Source of the DNA: Xenoacremonium recifei
Lineage: Eukaryota; Ascomycota; Sordariomycetes; Hypocreales; Nectriaceae
Length of the DNA stretch: 64,000 bases
Direction: 5' to 3'
Assembly: GCA_012184525.1 (NCBI GenBank)
Contig: WOFQ01000005.1
Coordinates: 620,001 to 684,000, forward strand
A model generated the notes under the pieces. That model saw only the letters and a program-made list of their open reading frames with translations, was not told the origin of the DNA and ran no database searches. A program made the position numbers and the translations under genes. Position 1 is the stretch's first letter, and each line of letters opens with the position of its first letter. Below, piece by piece: positions 57,690 through 64,000 of this stretch.

Positions 57690-60600
57690 TCATCGGTTGC
57701 GCGCATTGCCAACTTCAACAGCCTCGGGCCACTCAACGCCCGAATCAACTCTCTTCTTGCTGATGCTGAGCTGGTCTCCTACCGCCAGTCGATCATTTAC
57801 GGCACTGGTCCTGGGCTCGGACTGGGACTGTCTCGATGAGAAGGCAGGTCCAGCCGATCTGCGTCGACTCGCTTTATCCTCGACCCTGAGCCGGTTGAGG
57901 TCACCGACCGCCATGCTCATCCTCGGTCCCGACTTCTCCCCAGGAGTCAACAGTTGACCCGAGGAACGAGACTGGCCAACCCCTGGATTGCTGGCGTTAC
58001 CGTTCCCATTGGAACTGTAGATTGCCGAGTTCCGGTTTCCTCTCCAGCGGCTGAGGTTCCAGAAACCACCAGGTGCTTCCTCCTTGTTCTCAGAATCGGA
58101 GGCACTGATCAGACTAAAGCTGGGGGTCGGTGGGCCCGTCATGACTTTATCCTGCTCCCTGTCCCTCGTGGTCCTGACAGTAGTTCGGTTCGACACGGTG
58201 CTGCTAGCTGGACTCCCTGGACCTGCTTGGTGCAGGTTACGGTTGACTGGGCTCGCAGTATACGGTTGCCTTCTCGCTTCAGAAGCAAGAGTCGCTGCCG
58301 AAGTATTGAGAGGTGTTCTGCTGGGTTTGATAGGTGATATCGAACGCTCACTCCGCGTTGGAGTCCCACTGATAGAAGCTCTAGGCCCGTCAATGTCATG
58401 TCGCCAGCTATTGATCCTCTCAGAGGCATGTTGTGGTTGTAGAGTGTAGTTGGGGCCAAGGCTAAGAGATCCTCGGCGGGATTGGATGCGGCTTCCAGTG
58501 CTGGCTCTCGTCATGATGCTGGCACTTCTTCCAACTCCAGAGATTCGCCCCGAGAACTTAGACCCTGTCTCCCAGAGACCTTGTTGTCGCTTGGCAAAGG
58601 CGCAATCTTGTCTAAACACCTTGATCTTGCCGGTCCTGTCGGTAGTGACAATTATTTGACCGTCAAAGTGCTTGCATCGTTCAATGTATGCCGGGCTCTC
58701 CTCTGGTCTCTTAGCACTGACAGGTGTGTCGCCGTGCGACGAATCAGAGAAAGCAGTTTGACTCGCCATGCTTTCCTCTAAGCTCTGTAGCATGACTGGT
58801 GGCGGGTTGCAAAGATCGTAGATCGGATCTCCCGAGGCGCTAAGCAGTTGACGGGTTGCTGTCGGTGCCATTAGCGCATTCGTGACAACTTCGGGATGCG
58901 CGTCAAAGGACTCGTAGGGCTGTTTGTCCCGGATCTCGCTCTCCGGAGAACCCAAAGGCCAAATGTAGGCTTTACGATCCTCACTACCGCAGATGACGTA
59001 CTTGCCGTCATCGCTGAAGTGAGCATGGATCTGGCTCGACTGGTTCTCCAACCCCTTAAACTTGACCTGGAGCAGCTTGTCGTTCAAGTCATACACACGA
59101 ATTCGTGAGTCGTTTGAAGTAACGAGCACCTTGACTCGGTTGGTGTCCGTATCGCCGGGAATCTTCATCGTCCGAATGCCGGTAATCTTACTGCCCTTGG
59201 CGTTCTTCCCTCTTGAAGACCGAACGTGGATCTGATACTTCGCCTTCAGGCCATGTGTGTCAAAGAACGTGCACATGCCGCTCAGAACACCGCAGATGGC
59301 AACCTTTCCATCCGGTGTGAATGCGACAGCCGTGATGAACTCGCCTGCCGACGTCGAGTAGGCAACCGACTTGTCGGGAATGCTCCATAACCTGAGTTGG
59401 GCGTCCAACGAACCTGCAAGGAAGAAGCGGTCATCGGTGGGGTGGAAGGCGATCGACGTGACAAGGTCCTTGTGCGCAAAGGTACAAAGACACTCCGCCT
59501 TAGACATGTGCCAGAGACGAACTGTCTTATCCATCGAAGACGACAACAGGAAGTTGTTTTTGCTCCAGCTCAATGCCAAAACATCGCCGGTATGTCCCTT
59601 GAACTCTCGAATAGGTTTCGACCTGAAGACCGGAGCGCTCAGCTTCTCGCCTGCGGTGCCATTCTGCGCTTCCTCCTCTTCGTGTGCCTTTCGGGCCTCC
59701 TCAGTCGCAATCACCTCAAAGACCCTGATGTACTGGTCCTTTCCGGCGACCGCCAGGTAACGGCCATCAAGGCTGAACTCGGCAGCCCAAATTGCAGCAT
59801 CGCCGCCCCTTAGGATTTTACTTCCAACTGCAACCTGCGGTGCCCGTCGTTGAGGCTCCTGTTCGGCTCGTTTCCCGCCTATTAGCTCTTGGGCCAGAAA
59901 CAGGCGGTTGAAGTCTCGGTCCTTGGTGTTGTGTGATTTTACTCGGATGTAGCGTGGTGGCTCTTTGTACAGCGGTATGTAACCTCCTCCAGCTCCAATT
60001 ACTGACGTAAGCGCTCTTGCATTGAGGCCATCGGTTCGCAACTCTCCAAGGTCGGAGTCGGAATCCTGCATATCATCGTCCTTCCTCCAACCGCTGCGCA
60101 TACCAAAACGACTTAGGAACGAAGGACCTTTCCTGTAGTTAAACCAATTAGTTGCATTGTTTAATGGCGTGCACCAGTCCTGGACCTGTCCTTACCTTCG
60201 GTCCTTGCTCGCATCCAGTAGTACATTCGGCGACTTGCTGAGGTCTTCGCTTTCTCGCCGGTCGTCGTGAGAAGGGCTTTCGGATCGGGTAGGATTTCGC
60301 AACCGTTGCGCTATGGTGGGCTCCGTATTGCTGTTGGTGCGTAGATATATTTGCTGTTGGATAGGGGCGTCAGCGGTCTCGCTTCCTCTCGGCGAAGCCT
60401 CTCTCATAAACGAGGGTCGCTTATGGTACGGGTTACTACTGACTGTACTTAGAGGGTCGAGACAGGCATTGGCCTTGGAGGTTTGGGTGGCAGAGATTTG
60501 TTTTGATATATCCTTGGAGTCCTTGGCATTCTGGCCCGAAGTGCTCACAGAAGTTCGAGCCGTCGACTGCCTACTCGCGGGCTCCTGCGAGTTGGGAGTG

Positions 60601-61010
60601 GCAGCTGTTTCAGGCGCCGTCAGCTTACATGACAACAAAGGGCCCCAGATCAGAGCGATGGGACAGCAGACAAGGCCCAGGGCGTGGGCGGCGAGGAGCT
60701 GGATCACAGCCCTATACAGGCCCTGGGACAGATGTGCGAGTTGGCGGGGCAGAGGGGGTCCCACGACGCGGACGACGTCCATCATCATGGGGGAGGCTCT
60801 GTCGGTGGTGACGATGGTTCGAAGAGAAGAAGGAAAAGAGAGGCACTCGTCAGCATTGACGTACGTACCTTGAGAGTCGTCGAGGGCGGCGGGCAGGCTA
60901 TTGAGGCTGCCTTGGGCAGAGACGAAGGCGGAGGTATTTGTCGAGGTGTCAACCTGCTTCAATTCGCCGTCGCTCCGGGCTGCTGACGAAGAAAAGAAGG
61001 AGGGCATCAT
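57690..61010 (-). CDS. WDR44/Dgr2-type WD40 repeat protein
   Basis: Exons on minus 61010-60869, 60604-60196 and 60132-57690 give 997 aa. If the 264-nt first intron is retained it stays open and gives 1085 aa. The N-terminus is low-complexity Ser/Thr-rich. A conserved lead-in (KGPSFLSRFG, then GYIPLYKEPPRYIRVKSHNTKDRDFNRLFLAQEL) precedes WD repeats: AIWAAEFSLDGRYLAVAGKDQYIRVFEV, GHTGDVLALSWSKNNFLLSSSMDKTVRLW, VTSIAFHPTDDRFFLAGSLDAQLRLW, and others. This is the layout of WDR44 (Rab11-binding) and yeast Dgr2/YMR102C. The C-terminal 300 residues are Ser/Arg-rich and disordered. Probable role in membrane trafficking or signalling. Confidence 0.88.
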
Positions 61011-62112
61011 GTCCCATGCTGTACCGGGTCGGGCATCAGCAGTCTAAAGAGGACTCAGCAGCATGAGGTGCGGACAATGGGAACCATATGGCGGAGGGGG
61101 GCGTGTGAGAGCGGCGGCGGGAGAGGTGTGTGTGAGTGGGCGCGCGCGAATGGTGAGGACGGGTGCGGGTGGTCGGCGTCGTCGTAAAGAAGCCCGGCCG
61201 GAGTCTGGACAAGGACGGGGGCCGAGCAAAGCGCGCGCGCGGCGGAGGTTTCTCTTCGCTCGCTCAGGAACGAGGAGAACGAGCGGGTACGGTACGTCGA
61301 GCAAGTCTCAAGAGGGGGTCCAATCCGAGGGGTCCGAGGCGAGAATGCGAGTGAGGCTGGAGCCAGCAGCTGCGCAGAGCTGGACTGGACTGGAGCTGGG
61401 ATCGGGGGCCTGCCCTATGAGATATTGGAGAAGCGGCGTGGGCGTCGAGAACGGCCGCTACTGTGGTCTAGCTGGACCAACTAACGCCGCGCAGGTCGTT
61501 GTGAGTGATCAGTGATCTCTCTTCCCAGTTGTCCGGGGCGGCCGGTGGGCGACAGGGGGGGGTGCGTCTGACGCTCGCGGGTGGGTAAGACTAGAAATGC
61601 AGTGTCGAGCTGTTGTTCGGTAAGGGCTGCAGCGGGAGGACGAGCTATGGCGCAGGCAGTAATAAAGGCGAGCAGAGGAACAGGATCCGAGGAGAGACAG
61701 AGAGCGAGACGAGAGAAACAGAGATGCCGTCAAACAGCGACAGGGATTCCGGGAGGTGGGAGCGGGATGGGGTTTTTTTGTGGCACCAGCAATTGTCGCA
61801 TTCGCATTGGGAATACGGAGGACGGAGGCAGCGCTGAGCCCGAATGGCAGCGGGACAGTGCGCTGATCCGCGGGCTTGGTGTGCTTGGCCGGGGGGCTGA
61901 AGGTGAGCTGAGCCGCCCGGTGATCACAGGTGACGCCAGGCTGGTGGTGATGATCAGGCACAGTGCAGGCCAGTGTTAGTTGGATGCAAATGCAGGCGGC
62001 GCATGTGGCCTGGCTGCCGGATGCTGATAAGGCGTGAGGCGAGCGAAGCAGTAAGCCACGAGGGTTGAAGGGAGGATGGGCGGCGCTGCAGCCTGGTTGG
62101 TGAAGGAGTCGA

Positions 62113-62141
62113 GATGGAGATGGGATGGGGATGGGGATGGG
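62113..62141. repeat. Imperfect GGGGAT microsatellite
   Basis: atggagatgggatggggatggggatggg; purine-only runs on one strand. Confidence 0.7.
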
Positions 62142-62498
62142 CCACGCGGATGGATTCGATGCTGGATGATGGCATCGATGGCGGGCTGGCAGGGAAGGCG
62201 CTGCTGCATGCGGTTTGCAGTTGGTGCTTGCCTGCCCTGCAATGCTTACTGTCGCGGGCCTTTCCGCCTTGGGCAATCCCGTCAGAAGGGTGTCAGCACC
62301 GTTCCAGCGCCCGAGCGATCCTTTCAAGCTTCATTGGATGCGTCGCAGAAGCACTGGCAGCCCGGCAGTCAGCCCTGGGGCGCGGTGCCAAACTCTCGCG
62401 CACTGATTCAGCAAGACGGACCACTGACAAATGGCCGCTCGGCGACTTATTCAAGGGTCTTGGGGGGCAGCTGACAGGGCCCGGACTTTGAGATGCTC

Positions 62499-62525
62499 CA
62501 TGTCCATGCCCATGCCCATGCCCAC
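62499..62525. repeat. CATGCC hexamer tract
   Basis: catgtccatgcccatgcccatgcccac, about four imperfect 6-bp units. Confidence 0.7.
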
Positions 62526-63225
62526 TGAGGAACGGGTGGCTGGCCGTTAGAACTCAGAAACGAGGCCCCCGACGGATGGCTGCGCTGGGCTGAATCTGCC
62601 GTCAACTCAGTTACAGACAGTCTCTTCCGCGCATAAAGGATTCCGTACGTGCGTACGTTCGTTTCTCGTAACGGGATCCGAGGGCAGCGGGCAGTTTAGA
62701 CCAGGTACGTCCGCAGGACTAATACCAGACGAGCAGCTGTTGCATCTGACTAGACGGCGAATACGTGGGCAATCCGCGTCACCTTTTTCTCCGTTCCTTG
62801 GCTGCTCCACCGAAACCGAGGGTCTGGCAGCCGCAGCACCAGGAGGATCACGGGCCTGGCTGGCATGACATGTCATGGATGGCATGGCCTGGAGCATGGG
62901 CGTAAGAATAAGGTTGGCTTTTACACGATATCAATCGGAGGCTTTACTCTGTTGCCTCGGCAGCCATGCACATGGCCACCCTTCCCTTACAGCGAACCGT
63001 CAGCAACACCATCGTGCGTCGATTCCAGAGCAACTGAAAAATGACATTCAAATTCCGCTGCCTGCCGTTAGCCCCCAGCTAGTCAGAGTCCAGTCCCGTC
63101 ATGGACGTCCTGCAGCCCAGCCCTGTCCGCGTGCGCTAACATGCTTGATCTAAGGGATCGCCCCCGAAGAGACAAGGGCCTCCCCAACTGCAACCGCGCG
63201 GGAGGGATGGAGGAGTAGACGTTGT

Positions 63226-63247
63226 TGGATGGATGGATGGATGGATG
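63226..63247. repeat. TGGA tetranucleotide microsatellite
   Basis: Five and a half perfect TGGA units. Confidence 0.8.
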
Positions 63248-64000
63248 ACGCTGACATGGGACAACAATAACGGCTGAGACGTTAGGCGGGTTCTCGCACG
63301 GGCTAAACTCGTGCTGCAGATGTTAGTATCACCTGTGCTATAAATTATAATACTCATATCAAACTCATCGTCATTGTCTGGCATCGACCCGGCTGGAATC
63401 GCACGGCCGTCCGTACATAGGCGCTCGGCACCCTTCAAAACCCCGGACCGAAACCTCACCCCCTGTAGCCTCCGCCGTGATCCCCTCCGGGCCCCGATGC
63501 CAGACGGGAATATAATAATAGCCCTCACACTCGGCCGATGCGAAAGTCCGCGGGTGCCAGGACCTTTACCGTCCATCGCAGCAGCGGCATTTTGCTACAG
63601 CTTCATCACGGCCGTTGTTATCAAAATGGCTCACCGCGTTGGCCTCGATCCATAGAAATCGCCTGTCCCTTACATGCCTAGGTCCAGCGCCAGCCGTGCA
63701 TCCCATGTACATACAGAGCAGACCTTGGCGGTGAAGGAGGCAGGCTGCAAGGCAAGTCTCGGCCAGAATCCATCCTCCGTCCGTGTCGGCGGATCGTGCG
63801 GCGAACGGTCTACGGACTCAGGACATATAGGTTCAATAATGAATGCTGTTGTTTGAAATACATGCCTTGATGTAGAAACCCAAATCGCACAATCACAAGG
63901 GTTTGGAACAATCTGGAAGGCCAGCAGAAAAAAACCCAATCTGGAAGTCAATATGGCTCGACTTACAAAATCCATCGCAACCCCGCGCTAAGGGTGTTTT

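Larger units (their letters stand above)
61011..64000. other. 3-kb gene-free region at the right end
   Basis: G-rich upstream region of the WD40 gene, probably a long promoter and leader, then mixed sequence. Several frames of 60-270 codons exist but are unbiased by-products of high GC; none shows a motif, signal peptide or splice structure. Three short microsatellite-like tracts are listed separately. Confidence 0.5.

Noticed and set aside
61509..62327. 272-codon minus-strand open frame at the right end
   Set aside because: Low-complexity Ser/Pro/His/Arg content, no domain, no conserved start or splice context.

Overview
The window is from a filamentous ascomycete (Pezizomycotina). Nearly every gene is broken by short GT-AG introns of about 44-86 nt, many with CTRAC/CTAAC-like branch sites. 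The families present are typical of this group: HET domain, bZIP with a DUF3425-type C-terminus, Zn2Cys6 regulator, Dal5-type MFS carrier, fungal tannase and fungal GH3/GH43. The dispersed TACTCCGTA word suggests a Eurotiomycete to me, but that is impression, not proof. I rebuilt gene models by joining exons so that frame, splice signals and family motifs agree. No rRNA, tRNA, CRISPR array or intact transposon was recognised.

Layout. 0.5-6.4 kb: FSP1/AIF-like oxidoreductase, an ankyrin-subtilase fusion, and a metallo-beta-lactamase-fold protein. 8.2-19.2 kb: APC amino-acid permease, degenerate MBL-like protein, DUF4396 membrane protein, class II aldolase, tartrate dehydrogenase-like enzyme, an unrecognised protein, and a TM2 protein. 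19.8-22.8 kb: an 18-bp minisatellite that may encode a VQVKxR repeat protein, and a secreted three-module cysteine-rich protein. 23.5-29.1 kb: bZIP regulator, Dal5-type carrier, and an enoyl-CoA hydratase-like protein ending in SKL.

29.9-43.8 kb is the most coherent block: tannase/feruloyl esterase, Zn2Cys6 regulator, GH3 beta-glycosidase with PA14, sugar MFS transporter, a secreted hydrolase-like gene broken by a one-base frameshift, and GH43. The GH3 and GH43 proteins show no signal peptide. The block therefore looks like an import-then-hydrolyse system for plant cell-wall oligosaccharides, with its own regulator. The neighbouring peroxisomal hydratase and anion carrier could extend it to hydroxycinnamate side chains, but that is inference.

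45.1-49.6 kb: short-chain dehydrogenase, HET-domain protein, class I glutamine amidotransferase. 50.1-61.0 kb is conserved, GC-richer housekeeping: type II membrane glycosyltransferase, Rrb1-type WD40 ribosome-assembly protein, thioredoxin, and a WDR44/Dgr2-type WD40 protein. The last 3 kb holds only short microsatellite-like tracts. The 1-49 kb part is accessory in character and the 50-61 kb part core.
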